Shown: in pieces, positions 51,512-62,636 of the stretch | How positions within the stretch are numbered: the first letter of the stretch is position 1 | How the letters are laid out: the number at the start of each line of letters is the position of its first letter | NCBI RefSeq assembly: GCF_016653315.1 | Contig: NZ_NHSH01000053.1 | Coordinates: 27,174-91,173, forward strand | Direction: 5' to 3' | Source of the DNA: Halochromatium roseum | Lineage (GTDB): Bacteria; Pseudomonadota; Gammaproteobacteria; Chromatiales; Chromatiaceae | DNA: 64,000 nt | The notes under the pieces: model-generated | Databases searched by the model: none | The model's input: only the letters and a program-made list of their open reading frames with translations | Told to the model about the DNA's origin: nothing | Program-made: the position numbers and the translations under genes

Positions 51512-52396
51512 CTAGCGAACAACCAACACGGGTTTATCGATACCGAGCGCGGCGAGCCGCCGGCCGAGCGCATCGGCATCGGTCCGCGAGCGTATCGGGC
51601 CAACCTGAACCTTATACAACGGCGTCGAGGCGCCACGCACCGCTGCAGCCCGGACTAAAACCGGCTCTTCAACGCGGCCAGCCAACCGGCTCTGCAGCTG
51701 CTCTGCATTGCCGCGACTGCCGAACGCACCCACCTGCAAGAAGATCGGGCCGCCGTCTCGCGTCACCACCGTAGGCGAAGACTTCACGCGATGCTGCCTA
51801 CCGACATCGGCCGCGGCAAGCCGAAGCAGCTCCTTTGCATCCTTACCATGGTCGCGCGGATCGATCGAGCGGACCTCCACATGCGCGGTACCCGCATTCA
51901 CCATATCCAGACGCTTTGCCGCCGCATAGGAGAGATCGATGATGCGATTGCCGACGAACGGCCCGCGATCATTGACCTTGACCACCGCACTGCGGCCATT
52001 CTCGAGATTGGTGACCAGTGCATAGGTCGGCAATGGTAGGCTCTTGTGCGCCGCCGTCATCTGGTGCATGTCGTAGCGCTCGCCGCTCGAGGTCCTACGG
52101 CCATGAAACTTCTTGCCATACCAGGAGGCCTGCCCGCGCTCGACGTGGTTGCGGCTGCTAGCCTTGGTGTAATAGCGCTTACCCAAGACGACGTAAGAAC
52201 CCATGTTGCCATGGCGAGATTTCGGCTCGGCCTTCGGCAGCGCGCCAGTCGCCAAGGCCGCTGCGCGGGTGTTGGCGTCGACACTCTTCGGTGCACTGCT
52301 ACAACCAGCCAATGCAACCAACAGCCCAGAGACCATGACCAGCCGCGGTAGCGCCGGCGATGCGCGCAAGCGGTTCAGAATGGCTGTCGTCGGCAT
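51512..52396 (-). CDS. rlpA: Septal ring lytic transglycosylase RlpA family lipoprotein
   Basis: A 294-residue lipoprotein with lipobox LALAGC (C about 32). The double-psi beta-barrel (GQASWYGKKFHGRRTSSGER, VVKVNDRGPF and IDLSYAAAKRL) carries the catalytic core. A C-terminal SPOR domain (IFLQVGAFGSRGNAEQLQSR to LVVR) binds denuded septal glycan. The ATG at 52396 is chosen; it begins 1 base after the mltB stop. Confidence 0.92.
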   Translation of the reverse strand: MPTTAILNRLRASPALPRLVMVSGLLVALAGCSSAPKSVDANTRAAALATGALPKAEPKSRHGNMGSYVVLGKRYYTKASSRNHVERGQASWYGKKFHGRRTSSGERYDMHQMTAAHKSLPLPTYALVTNLENGRSAVVKVNDRGPFVGNRIIDLSYAAAKRLDMVNAGTAHVEVRSIDPRDHGKDAKELLRLAAADVGRQHRVKSSPTVVTRDGGPIFLQVGAFGSRGNAEQLQSRLAGRVEEPVLVRAAAVRGASTPLYKVQVGPIRSRTDADALGRRLAALGIDKPVLVVR

Positions 52397-52397
52397 C

Positions 52398-53453
52398 TCA
52401 GTCCCCCGATGTGGTCTCTGCTGGCGCAATCGCCCGGCTCAGCTCCAGCGCGGCAAGCGCATAGAGATTGCTGTGGTTATAGCGAGTGATGGCGTAGAAA
52501 TTCTCAAGCGTGACCCAGTACTCAGGACCGTTTCCATCAGGCCCGTTTCCATCGAGTTCGATCAGGGCGGCACGCGCCCCCGGGTCAAGCCTCTGCGCCG
52601 GCTCAACCCCGGCTGCTTCGAGCTGCGCCACAGTGACGCCCGGCACAACCGGCCGCTTGCCTCCGACCTTAACTCCAGGCTTCAGTGGACCTGTCAATCT
52701 GGCCGCTGAGGCGATCGGTTGACCCCGTCGCCAACCATGCCGGGCGAGATAAGCGCCGACGCTGCCAATCACATCGGCATCGCTGTCCCAAAGGTCGCGC
52801 TGGCCATCGCCATCGAAATCGACCGCATAGGCACGATAGCTGGAGGGAATGAACTGCGGCTTGCCTACCGCCCCGGCATAAGAACCGAGCACAGCGACCG
52901 GGTCAACCGCCTCCTCGCGCGCAAGCAGAAGAAACTCTTTCAGCTCCTTACGAAAGAACGCTGAGCGTCTTGGATAGGCGAAGCCGAGCGTGCTCAGCGC
53001 ATCGAGCACGCGATGGCCGCCTAGGGTGCCGCCATAATTGGTCTCGATGCCAATGATCGCCGTGATGATCTCGGCGGGCACACCATAGGCAGACTCGGCC
53101 TGAGCCAGCAGCGCCTGATGTTCGGCGAGGAAGCGCTGCCCACCGGCAATGCGCTCTGGCGTCACGAACAGGGCGCGATACTGTCCCCAAGGCTTGGCCT
53201 CGTAAGGCCGATTCATCGCATCGACGATCGACTGCTGATAGCGCGCCCCGGCCATCAGGGCGGTCAGCTCCGCGCGGTCGAAGCCCTGTTCCGCAACCAT
53301 CTCGTCGACAAAGCGGTCACGCTCGCTGAGGTAGCTGGCCGGCACCGAGTCAGCAACAACGGCGAGCGGGCTGAACAGCGAGGCCATCAGCAGGGCTGCC
53401 AGGGTACGAAACCGCAGGGCGCGCTGGGGAGTCGGCATCTGAGAAATCCGCAT
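52398..53453 (-). CDS. mltB: Lytic murein transglycosylase B
   Basis: A 351-residue MltB with an N-terminal secretion signal (LAALLMASLFSPLAVVADS; no lipobox cysteine, so periplasmic rather than lipid-anchored as written). The catalytic Glu is E137 in IIGIETNYGG. The GKPQFIPSSYRAYAVDFDGD block is strongly conserved. A small internal repeat, DGNGPDGNGP, occurs near the C-terminus. Its ATG lies at the edge of a 14-base tandem duplication. Confidence 0.93.
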   Translation of the reverse strand: MRISQMPTPQRALRFRTLAALLMASLFSPLAVVADSVPASYLSERDRFVDEMVAEQGFDRAELTALMAGARYQQSIVDAMNRPYEAKPWGQYRALFVTPERIAGGQRFLAEHQALLAQAESAYGVPAEIITAIIGIETNYGGTLGGHRVLDALSTLGFAYPRRSAFFRKELKEFLLLAREEAVDPVAVLGSYAGAVGKPQFIPSSYRAYAVDFDGDGQRDLWDSDADVIGSVGAYLARHGWRRGQPIASAARLTGPLKPGVKVGGKRPVVPGVTVAQLEAAGVEPAQRLDPGARAALIELDGNGPDGNGPEYWVTLENFYAITRYNHSNLYALAALELSRAIAPAETTSGD

Positions 53454-53479
53454 CAGTCAATCGAAATCAGTCAATCGAA
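53452..53479. repeat. Perfect 14-bp tandem duplication at the mltB start
   Basis: ATCAGTCAATCGAA occurs twice head to tail; the first copy contributes bases of the mltB ATG on the minus strand. Confidence 0.9.
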
Positions 53480-53503
53480 ACAAGCTTGAGTATATGCCGG
53501 AAC

Positions 53504-54640
53504 TCACTCTGCTTGAAGCAATTTTCGCCTCGTCTGTATCGACATCAAGATGCCGAACCCAAGCATCAGCGTGACCAACGAGGTGCCGCCATAGCTGATC
53601 AACGGCAGGGGCACCCCGACCACCGGCAACAGCCCGGTCACCATCCCCATGTTCACAAATAGGTAGACGAAAAACACCATGGTGATCGAGCCTGCTAAGA
53701 GTCTGCTATAGGCATCTTGGGCTTGGGCCGCGATGCCAAACCCGCGTAAGATCACTGCCAGGTAGAGCAGCATGAGCACAATGATGCCCGAGAGGCCAAG
53801 CTCCTCGCCGATTACGGCAAAGATGAAATCCGTCGAACGCTCTGGCAGGAATTCGAGCTGAGACTGGGTGCCTTGCAGCCAACCCTTACCGTGAATCCCA
53901 CCGGAGCCAATCGCAATCTGCGACTGAATAATGTGGTAGCCAGCCCCCAGGGGGTCAGAGCCAGGATCGAGAAAGGTCAACACACGCTGGCGTTGGTAAT
54001 CGTGCATCAAGGACCAGAGCAGTGGTGCCGCCACCCCGGCAAGCACGACGAGGCTCAGAATGAACCGCCAGCGCAACCCGGACAGAAACAAGGTCGCCAC
54101 CCCAGCACTGCCCACCAGTAGGGCGGTGCCAAGATCTGGCTGCTTGAAGATCAATAACACCGGCAGCCCGATCAACAGACCCGCGACGACAATATCGAGC
54201 AGCCGCGGTGGCAGCGTCCGCAAAGACAGATACCAGGCCAGCATCATCGGCAACGCGAGCTTGAGCATCTCGGACGGCTGAAACCTCAAAAAACCCAGGT
54301 CGAGCCAGCGCTGGGCACCTTTGCTCTGGTCTCCAAACAGCAGCACCGCTGCGAGTAGCGCCAAGCCGATCAGATAGAGCGGCACCGACCACTGGCGCAA
54401 CACCGCCGGCGACAGCTGTGCGATACCGAGCATGAGCACAAGTGCGAGACCAAGCCGGATGGCTTGCCGCTCAACCTGCACCACCGACTGACCGGTGGCG
54501 CTATAGAGCATCAGCAGCCCGAAAGCAGAGACCAGCAGCAATAACAACAGCAGCGGTAGATCGATATGCAGCCGGATCAGCCAGCCCCGATCGAGCGCGT
54601 CATGGCCAGCCTCGATATCAACATTGGCCTGTTTAGACAT
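53504..54640 (-). CDS. rodA: RodA, SEDS peptidoglycan glycosyltransferase of the elongasome
   Basis: A 378-residue SEDS polymerase with about ten membrane helices. Conserved blocks: GDQSKGAQRWLDLGFLRFQPSE (two parts), FKQPDLGTALL, RFILSLVVLA, GSGGIHGKGWLQGTQSQLEF and VPLPLISYGGTSLV. It is the partner of PBP2 encoded 31 bases upstream. The start region carries a duplicated ATGTCTAAACAG; the upstream copy opens a 7-codon out-of-frame ORF overlapping the true start. Confidence 0.94.
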   Translation of the reverse strand: MSKQANVDIEAGHDALDRGWLIRLHIDLPLLLLLLLVSAFGLLMLYSATGQSVVQVERQAIRLGLALVLMLGIAQLSPAVLRQWSVPLYLIGLALLAAVLLFGDQSKGAQRWLDLGFLRFQPSEMLKLALPMMLAWYLSLRTLPPRLLDIVVAGLLIGLPVLLIFKQPDLGTALLVGSAGVATLFLSGLRWRFILSLVVLAGVAAPLLWSLMHDYQRQRVLTFLDPGSDPLGAGYHIIQSQIAIGSGGIHGKGWLQGTQSQLEFLPERSTDFIFAVIGEELGLSGIIVLMLLYLAVILRGFGIAAQAQDAYSRLLAGSITMVFFVYLFVNMGMVTGLLPVVGVPLPLISYGGTSLVTLMLGFGILMSIQTRRKLLQAE

Positions 54641-54656
54641 CGGTCTGTTTAGACAT
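54629..54656 (-). repeat. Duplicated rodA start region
   Basis: CTGTTTAGACAT occurs at 54629-54640 and 54645-54656; on the minus strand this is ATGTCTAAACAG twice, 16 bases apart. The first gives MSKQTDV-stop, the second starts RodA. Confidence 0.85.
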
Positions 54657-54671
54657 GGCTAAGGTTGATCG

Positions 54672-56549
54672 TCAAGGGCTGTTGCCATCGTCCGCATCAT
54701 CCGCAACCTGCACGCGTTGATCGAGCAGCCAGCTATCCATGACCGCCCGCGCGATTGGCGCAGCTGTCGCACCTCCATGGCCGCCATTCTCGACGATCAC
54801 AGCCACCGCGATACGCGGCTCCTCGATCGGCGCAAAGCCGACGAACAAGGCATGGTCGCGCATGCGCTCCGCGACCTCGGCCTCGTTATAGGTCTCGTTC
54901 TGCCCAACCGTGAAGACCTGTGAGGTACCGGTCTTGCCGGCGATGCGATAGGCATCGGTGCGAATGCGGCCCGCCGTACCACGTCGGCCCTCGACCACAT
55001 TGGTCATCGCATCGAGGATGGTCTGCCAATGCGCCGGGTCCTGATCCGGTATTGGCCGGCGCTGGGCCTGGGTCGGCTCCAAGGGTGCACCGAGGCTAGC
55101 GCGCGTCGCACTCACGATACGCGGTTGGATGAACGTGCCGCCATTGGCAATCGCAGCCGTCGCCGCGGCAAGCTGCAACGGCGTTGCCAGAAAGGCGCCT
55201 TGCCCAATGCCAACGATGAGCGTCTCGCCGGGGAACCAAGGACGATTGCGGACACGCTGCTTCCATTCCGGCGAAGGCAGCAGTCCACCCAGCTCGCCGG
55301 CAATATCAGCACCGGTTGGGCGGCCGAAATTGAACTCGGCCAATAGGTCATCAAGACGGTCGATCCCCATGTCGTGCGCGAGACGATAGAAGTAGACATC
55401 GCAGGACTGGACGATCGCATCCTCCATCGCCAGGCTGCCATGCCCGCCGCGCCGCCAACACCGGTAGCGGTGCGAATGTCCGGGCAGCTGAAAGTAACCA
55501 CCGCAGTACTTGCCTTGGCTAGCCGTGGTCACACCCGTCGCCAGGCCCGCCAGCGCGATGAAGGGCTTGACGGTCGACCCCGGTGGATATTGGCCGCGCA
55601 CGGCGCGATCATAGAGCGGCCGATCGATGTCATCGCGCAGTTCCGCATAGGCCTTGTACCCGATGCCGCCAACGAACGGATTGGGGTCGTAGCGTGGCGA
55701 GCTGACCATCGCCAGCACGCCCCCCGTCTCTGGATCGATGGCAACCACCGCACCCCGGCGGTCACCCAATGCGGCGGCAGCATCGCGCTGCAGGTCCATA
55801 TCGAGGAACAGATGCAGATCACGCCCCGGTACCGGCGTCTTCTGCTCACGCCGCTCGAGCACGCGCCCGCGCGCATTGACCACGGCCTGTTGGTAACCGA
55901 CATGGCCATGCAACCATTGCTCGTGGTACTTCTCGACCCCGACCTTACCGATATGGTTGCTGCCGGCATAGTCCGAGCGGTCGATTTGCTCCAGTTCCTG
56001 CTCGTTGATACGCCCTACATAGCCCACGAGATGGCTCGTATAGGCGCCTTCAGGATAATAACGCGACAGCTCAGCGGCGATTTCAACGCCAGGAAAGCGA
56101 TGGCCTTGAACCGCAAACCGGGCACGCTCAACATGGTTGAGGTCGAGCCTGATCGGCACCCCTTCGAAACGCCGACGTTGCGGCAAGAGTCGCTCGAAGC
56201 GCTCCAGATCGAGTTCCGAGATCGGCACCAGCTCAGACAACTCAGCAATGGTTGCGTCGATATCCTCGACCTTCTCTGGCTCGATGGTGAGCGCATAAGA
56301 GGGCACGTTATCCGCCAAGAGCACGCCGTTGCGGTCGTAGATCAACCCCCGCGTCGGCGGCATGGGCTGAATCTTGATGCGATTATCGTCCGAGAGTGTC
56401 GTAAAGTGCTCATGCCGCACGACCTGCAACTGAAATAACCGCGCTGCAATCAGTGCCAGACTGAGCACCACCAACACCGCCAGCAGGATGGCCCGCCCCC
56501 GAAACAGGCGTTTCTCCCCGCGACGGTCCTCAAACATCGTTTCCAGCAT
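54672..56549 (-). CDS. mrdA: Penicillin-binding protein 2 (elongasome transpeptidase)
   Basis: A 625-residue class B PBP. A single N-terminal anchor (about 19-37) precedes the pedestal domain (PPTRGLIYDRNGVLLADN). The transpeptidase domain has S325-T-V-K328 (YPPGSTVKPF), SCDVYFY and KTGTSQVF. It acts with RodA, MreC and MreB in side-wall synthesis. Another possible start is M5 at 56537. Confidence 0.95.
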   Translation of the reverse strand: MLETMFEDRRGEKRLFRGRAILLAVLVVLSLALIAARLFQLQVVRHEHFTTLSDDNRIKIQPMPPTRGLIYDRNGVLLADNVPSYALTIEPEKVEDIDATIAELSELVPISELDLERFERLLPQRRRFEGVPIRLDLNHVERARFAVQGHRFPGVEIAAELSRYYPEGAYTSHLVGYVGRINEQELEQIDRSDYAGSNHIGKVGVEKYHEQWLHGHVGYQQAVVNARGRVLERREQKTPVPGRDLHLFLDMDLQRDAAAALGDRRGAVVAIDPETGGVLAMVSSPRYDPNPFVGGIGYKAYAELRDDIDRPLYDRAVRGQYPPGSTVKPFIALAGLATGVTTASQGKYCGGYFQLPGHSHRYRCWRRGGHGSLAMEDAIVQSCDVYFYRLAHDMGIDRLDDLLAEFNFGRPTGADIAGELGGLLPSPEWKQRVRNRPWFPGETLIVGIGQGAFLATPLQLAAATAAIANGGTFIQPRIVSATRASLGAPLEPTQAQRRPIPDQDPAHWQTILDAMTNVVEGRRGTAGRIRTDAYRIAGKTGTSQVFTVGQNETYNEAEVAERMRDHALFVGFAPIEEPRIAVAVIVENGGHGGATAAPIARAVMDSWLLDQRVQVADDADDGNSP

Positions 56550-56632
56550 CGTCTCGACTCAGCAGAGGCGTGCGCACTTCAGCACGCGGCGCTGCTCACA
56601 ATAGAAAGCGCTCGTTTCACGTTAGCAGGGCT

Positions 56633-57118
56633 TCAGGCTAACCGCGCCGACAGCCGCAGCCGGTCGAGCAACAGGCTGAACCAGGGCCAGAGCAGCAGGC
56701 CGACCAAGGTCGGTAGCCAATACGCCAGAGTCGGCGTTGGCTGACCCGTTGCACCCAAGATCCACAGCGAGAGCAAACGCTCGATCAACAACAATAGCCA
56801 GACTGCCACCGCTTGCTGCGACAGCGGAAAGGCACGAATACGTCGGTGCAGCTCGCCGGCCAAATAGGCAACCACCGAAAGCGACAGCGCATGCTCGCCG
56901 AGCAGCGCGCCGGACACCAGATCTTGCGCAATGCCGAGCGAAAAACCGGAAAAGACACCGATACGGTTCGGTCGAACCAGGCACCAGTAGATCAGAATCA
57001 AGGTCACCCACTGCGGGCGGAAATCGCTCGCCCAGCTCGGCATGGGTAGGATGGTGAGCGTCAGCGCCGCGACCAACGTAAAGAGCAAGAACAGGACAGG
57101 GCGTGACAAAACACTCAT
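56633..57118 (-). CDS. mreD: Rod-shape protein MreD
   Basis: A 161-residue integral membrane protein with five or six helices. Family blocks: RPQWVTLILIYWCLVRPNRI, GFSLGIAQDLVSGALLGEHA and LGATGQPTPTLAYWLPTLVG. It overlaps mreC by 4 bases, in the standard mreBCD order. Confidence 0.92.
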   Translation of the reverse strand: MSVLSRPVLFLLFTLVAALTLTILPMPSWASDFRPQWVTLILIYWCLVRPNRIGVFSGFSLGIAQDLVSGALLGEHALSLSVVAYLAGELHRRIRAFPLSQQAVAVWLLLLIERLLSLWILGATGQPTPTLAYWLPTLVGLLLWPWFSLLLDRLRLSARLA

Positions 57119-57996
57119 GAGCGATTATCCGCCGCAGCTGCGGCGTCAGCAGCGTCGGCGGCATCCGCCGGCTGCGCACGATCACCGAATCCCTGCACCG
57201 GCTCCCCAGGCGCAGCAGCCGAATCAAGGGTCCAGACGAGAAGGACTTCATGGCTGCGATCCAGACGCGCCGTTGGCACTGCTTGCACAGTGGCGAAAGG
57301 GCTGTTCGGATCATCGGCCACCTCGACGATCTGCGCGACGGGATAGCCGGCTGGAAAAACGCCGCCCATCCCAGAGGTGACGAGGAGATCGCCCACGCGC
57401 ACATCGGCATTCTTCGGCAAATGGTGGAGACGCAACTGATTGACCCGACCAGTGCCAGTGGCGATGGTGCGCAGCCCGTTGCGATTGATCTGCACCGGCA
57501 AGGCATGGTCGGCATCGGTGATCAGCAGGACCGTCGCGGTGAGCGGGTTGGCCACCACCACCTGCCCCATCACGGCATTCGCATCAAGGACGGGCTGGCC
57601 TACATAGACGCCCGAGACCGTGCCTTTGTCAACCAAGACCTGCTGTCGATAAGGATCGAGCTCGACCTGCAGCAGCTCAGCGACCAACACACGATCACTG
57701 ACCTTGAACGAAGAGCCGAGCAAGTCGCGTAGCCGACTGTTTTCAGCCTGCAGCGCCAAAAACCGCTGCATCTGGCCTCGTAACGCCAGGTTTTCACTCT
57801 CCAACAAGCTGTTGCGTTCGCGCAGATCGGCCCCGGTCGCGAATTTGGAGTCGAAGTCGCGGGCCAGCCGACTCGGTTGAGCTGCAAGCCATTGCAGGGG
57901 ATAGACAGCCACGGTGAGAGTCGAGCGCAACCAGCCGAGATGACGCTCTTGCGCATCAGCAATCATGAGCGCAAACGCGCACACGACCGCGATCAA
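57115..57996 (-). CDS. mreC: Rod-shape-determining protein MreC
   Basis: Periplasmic scaffold linking MreB to PBP2/RodA. From the TTG at 57996 it reads LIAVVCAFALMIADAQERHL, a membrane anchor, then a coiled coil (about 53-90) and the beta-domain (VDKGTVSGVYVGQPVLDANA, LLVTSGMGGVFPAGYPVAQI). The C-terminus is an Ala/Asp tail. Homology continues upstream in frame (INALFHHGPSPLWRLL, typical MreC N-terminus) to an ATC codon at 58041 that has GGAGAG 7 bases before it. No ATG, GTG or TTG precedes it before a stop, so the start may be non-canonical. Confidence 0.88.
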   Translation of the reverse strand: MIAVVCAFALMIADAQERHLGWLRSTLTVAVYPLQWLAAQPSRLARDFDSKFATGADLRERNSLLESENLALRGQMQRFLALQAENSRLRDLLGSSFKVSDRVLVAELLQVELDPYRQQVLVDKGTVSGVYVGQPVLDANAVMGQVVVANPLTATVLLITDADHALPVQINRNGLRTIATGTGRVNQLRLHHLPKNADVRVGDLLVTSGMGGVFPAGYPVAQIVEVADDPNSPFATVQAVPTARLDRSHEVLLVWTLDSAAAPGEPVQGFGDRAQPADAADAADAAAAADNRS

Positions 57997-58089
57997 TAAC
58001 CGCCATAGCGGTGAGGGGCCATGATGGAACAGCGCGTTGATAGGACGACTCTCCGCGTTGACTCGACACTCACCGGCAACAGGACAGCA

Positions 58090-59796
<1,707 letters not shown>

Positions 59797-60084
59797 ATGG
59801 CCCTCGACACCAGCGACGTTGCCAAGATCGCGCATCTCGCCCGACTCGCCATCAGCGACGTTGAACGCGATCACTTTAGCACCGAACTCAGCAGTATTCT
59901 CAACCTCGTCGAGCAGATGAGCGCCATCGACACCACCGGCGTCGAGCCCATGGCGCATCCGCTGCACATGGCGCAGCGACTGCGCCCCGACCAGGTCACC
60001 GAGAGGGAAAACCGTGACCAGTTCCAACAGATCGCGCCGCAGACCGAGGACGGACTCTACCTGGTGCCGAAGGTGATTGAGTGA
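59797..60084 (+). CDS. gatC: Asp-tRNA(Asn)/Glu-tRNA(Gln) amidotransferase subunit C
   Basis: A 95-residue GatC ([54 protein letters not shown]). It stabilises the GatAB complex that makes Gln-tRNA(Gln) or Asn-tRNA(Asn) by transamidation. It overlaps gatA by 4 bases. Confidence 0.95.
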   Translation: MALDTSDVAKIAHLARLAISDVERDHFSTELSSILNLVEQMSAIDTTGVEPMAHPLHMAQRLRPDQVTERENRDQFQQIAPQTEDGLYLVPKVIE

Positions 60085-61562
60085 CACCGATGCCTGATCA
60101 ACCGTTGCATGATCGATCCGTCTGCGCGCTCGGCGCTGCGCTGCGCGCGCGCGAGTTCTCAGCGCGCGAGCTGACCGAGCACTACCTCAGTCGCATCGAG
60201 CAGCTCGATGCCAAGCTCAACGCCTACATCACGGTCACCGCTGAGCTGGCACTGGCCGCCGCCGAGCGTGCCGATCAGCAGCTCGCCGCTAGCACCGCCG
60301 GGCCGCTGACCGGCCTCCCGATCGCCCATAAGGACATCTTCTGCACCAATGGGGTCAAAACCAGCTGCGGCTCGCGCATGCTCGACAACTTCGTCGCGCC
60401 CTATAACGCGACCGTCGTCGAGCGCCTACAGGCCGCTGGCATGCCGATGCTGGGCAAGACCAACATGGATGAGTTCGCGATGGGCTCATCCAACGAGACC
60501 AGCTTCTTCGGCCCCGTGCACAACCCCTGGGATCTCGAGCGGGTTCCCGGCGGCTCTTCCGGTGGCTCGGCTGCAGCCGTCGCGGCTGGACTCTGCGTCG
60601 CCGCCACCGGCACCGACACCGGCGGCTCAATCCGCCAGCCGGCGGCCTTCTGCGGCGTCACCGGCATCAAGCCGACCTACGGCCGCTGCTCGCGCTGGGG
60701 CATGATCGCCTTCGCCTCGAGCCTAGATCAGGCCGGGGTCTTTGCCCGTAGCGCCGCCGATGCCGCGCTGGTGCTGCAAGCCATGGCCGGCTTTGACGAG
60801 CGCGATTCGACCAGCGCCAATTCGACAGTACCGAACTATGCCGCTCAGCTTGATGACGAGATCGCGGGACTAAAGATCGGCCTCCCGAAGGAATACTTCG
60901 GCGAAGGGCTCGATTCCGCTGTCGCCACCTCGATCGAGGCCGCGATCAAGGAGTACGAAGCGCTCGGCGCCAGCGTGCGCGAGATCAGCCTGCCGAATGC
61001 GCCCCTATCGGTCCCGGTCTACTATGTGGTCGCGCCGGCCGAATGTTCATCCAACCTCGCCCGCTTCGATGGTGTGCGCTACGGCCATCGCTGCGAGGCC
61101 CCGAAGGATCTCGAGGATCTCTACAAGCGCAGCCGTGCCGAAGGCTTTGGCGCCGAGGTCAAGCGCCGCATCATGATCGGCACCTATGTGCTCTCCGCCG
61201 GCTACTACGACGCCTATTACCTCAAAGCGCAGCAGCTGCGGCATCTGATCAGCGACGACTTCCGCCGCGCCTTCGAGCAGGTCGATGTCATCATGGGGCC
61301 CACCACCCCGAGCACGGCCTTTGTGCTCGGTGCCAAATCCAATGATCCGGTCGCGATGTATCTGAACGATATCTATACCATCGCCACCAATCTAGCCGGC
61401 TTGCCAGGTCTGTCGATCCCGGTCGCACCGGCCGATGGCATGCCCGTCGGGCTGCAGCTGATCGGCGACGTCTTCCAAGAAGGACGCCTGCTCAACATCG
61501 CCCACCGATTGCAGCAGGCGACCGATTGGCATCGAGCGATGCCCAACCTGACCACTGCCTGA
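60081..61562 (+). CDS. gatA: Asp-tRNA(Asn)/Glu-tRNA(Gln) amidotransferase subunit A
   Basis: A 493-residue amidase-signature glutaminase: catalytic K84 (LPIAHKDIF), cis-Ser and nucleophile Ser in [14 protein letters not shown] and [12 protein letters not shown]. The start is GTG at 60081 or ATG at 60090. Normally gatB, encoding the amidotransferase, follows immediately. Here the frame ends at 61562 and defence debris begins, so GatB must be encoded elsewhere or downstream of the island. Confidence 0.95.
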   Translation: MTPMPDQPLHDRSVCALGAALRAREFSARELTEHYLSRIEQLDAKLNAYITVTAELALAAAERADQQLAASTAGPLTGLPIAHKDIFCTNGVKTSCGSRMLDNFVAPYNATVVERLQAAGMPMLGKTNMDEFAMGSSNETSFFGPVHNPWDLERVPGGSSGGSAAAVAAGLCVAATGTDTGGSIRQPAAFCGVTGIKPTYGRCSRWGMIAFASSLDQAGVFARSAADAALVLQAMAGFDERDSTSANSTVPNYAAQLDDEIAGLKIGLPKEYFGEGLDSAVATSIEAAIKEYEALGASVREISLPNAPLSVPVYYVVAPAECSSNLARFDGVRYGHRCEAPKDLEDLYKRSRAEGFGAEVKRRIMIGTYVLSAGYYDAYYLKAQQLRHLISDDFRRAFEQVDVIMGPTTPSTAFVLGAKSNDPVAMYLNDIYTIATNLAGLPGLSIPVAPADGMPVGLQLIGDVFQEGRLLNIAHRLQQATDWHRAMPNLTTA

Positions 61563-61727
61563 GACCGAGGTTGGGGGACCCGACGAACTGCTCGCGCACG
61601 CCGAAACCCTGCGCTATCAGGCCAAGGCCGCAAGGCGTGATCAGGTGGTTGCAGCGACCTAGTCTTGCTCTGTCCCCGTTGATCAATCCCTGCTGCTTGC
61701 TTTGCCGTCGACGGAATCCTGATCACG
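61563..61727 (+). other. Junction region after gatA, possible gene fragment
   Basis: Right after the gatA stop an open 33-codon stretch (61563-61664) reads TEVGGPDELLAHAETLRYQA and ends KAARRDQVVAAT-stop. It has no start and no recognised family. It could be the scar of whatever originally followed gatA. Nothing else is visible. Confidence 0.3.
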
Positions 61728-62256
61728 CTACTCCCTTTCAAACCCCGCAGGGCCAAACTTCAACGCGCTGCAGTTTTCCTTGATCACCCGCTGCAGGTTC
61801 TCATCGAACCCGGTCGTGCTCCCCGTGCCACCGGAACCTGAGCCATCGGTGCCGCCTGATCCATGCTGCCGCTGATCTCGAGATCGGATTCGGGCAGCGA
61901 GGCGAGCAGCAGGGCGTTGGGGACCGCTTTCAGTGCCTCGATGCCAACTTGGCGCGGGTGGCCAGGTGGTAGACCGCGAGCATGGTGTGGGTCTTGCCGC
62001 CACTTAAGGCGGTCTGTAGCTGGATCACCGGATCGCCGCCCTGTCCGGCGAGGCGCTGGGCGACCGAGATCAGCAGCAGACGCATGCCCTCGGTGATGAA
62101 GGTGCGGGCGAAGAAGGCCTCGGCGTCTTGGTACTCGGGCGGCGCGGTGCCGTTGGCGACCTGGGAGATGTCGGCGGCGAATTCGGACTGCTTGAAGGTG
62201 CCGTGCAGGACATCCTTGTGCGGGCGGGCGATCTCGCGCCAGGGTTTGAGGCTCAT
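61728..62256 (-). pseudogene. Collapsed DUF499-type ATPase gene
   Basis: The N-terminus is intact for about 105 residues ([31 protein letters not shown] [40 protein letters not shown]), matching large DUF499 defence ATPases including their P-loop. The frame then shifts and jumps: a second frame gives [20 protein letters not shown], and a third gives the C-terminal ENLQRVIKENCSALKFGPAG. Most of the roughly 1000-residue protein is deleted, so it is a pseudogene. Its start overlaps the upstream small gene (ATGA). Confidence 0.75.
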
Positions 62257-62498
62257 ACTTCACCGATGCGTTCGTGCGCCCATTGTGAGAGTAGCTCTCC
62301 CTCTGACAGCTGAGCTTGGCGCGCCTTGGAGCGTAGCGCGCGGGCGTCGCGGGTGGAAAGACGCACTTGAAATCGGTCTACTTGTTGAAACACGGGGGCT
62401 GTGACTTCTTCAAGCTCGTCGTCGAAATCGGTCAGGTCGTGTGCTTGCCAAAACGCAGCAAGCTCCGAGATTGAGTCGGTGTTGGGTAGGTGTTTCAT
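62253..62498 (-). CDS. CopG/BrnA-like antitoxin-type small protein
   Basis: An 81-residue protein, [20 protein letters not shown] then [12 protein letters not shown], with a C-terminal RHH-like segment ([20 protein letters not shown]). It matches the CopG-antitoxin type that begins with a SxxELAxFWxxHDLTDF motif. No toxin gene is adjacent. Its stop overlaps the DUF499 start, so it was cotranslated with that ATPase. Confidence 0.7.
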   Translation of the reverse strand: MKHLPNTDSISELAAFWQAHDLTDFDDELEEVTAPVFQQVDRFQVRLSTRDARALRSKARQAQLSEGELLSQWAHERIGEV

Positions 62499-62636
62499 GT
62501 GCTATCTCCAAACAGGTGAATCAGCTGCTTCTTTTCCTGTGGCCATCCCAAAGCCGAACTCGCCAGCGTGATTCAAACCAGCATCGGCGCGTCCATCGCC
62601 AACAGGTGCTCCGCAATCACGCCAAAACGTTGCCGG

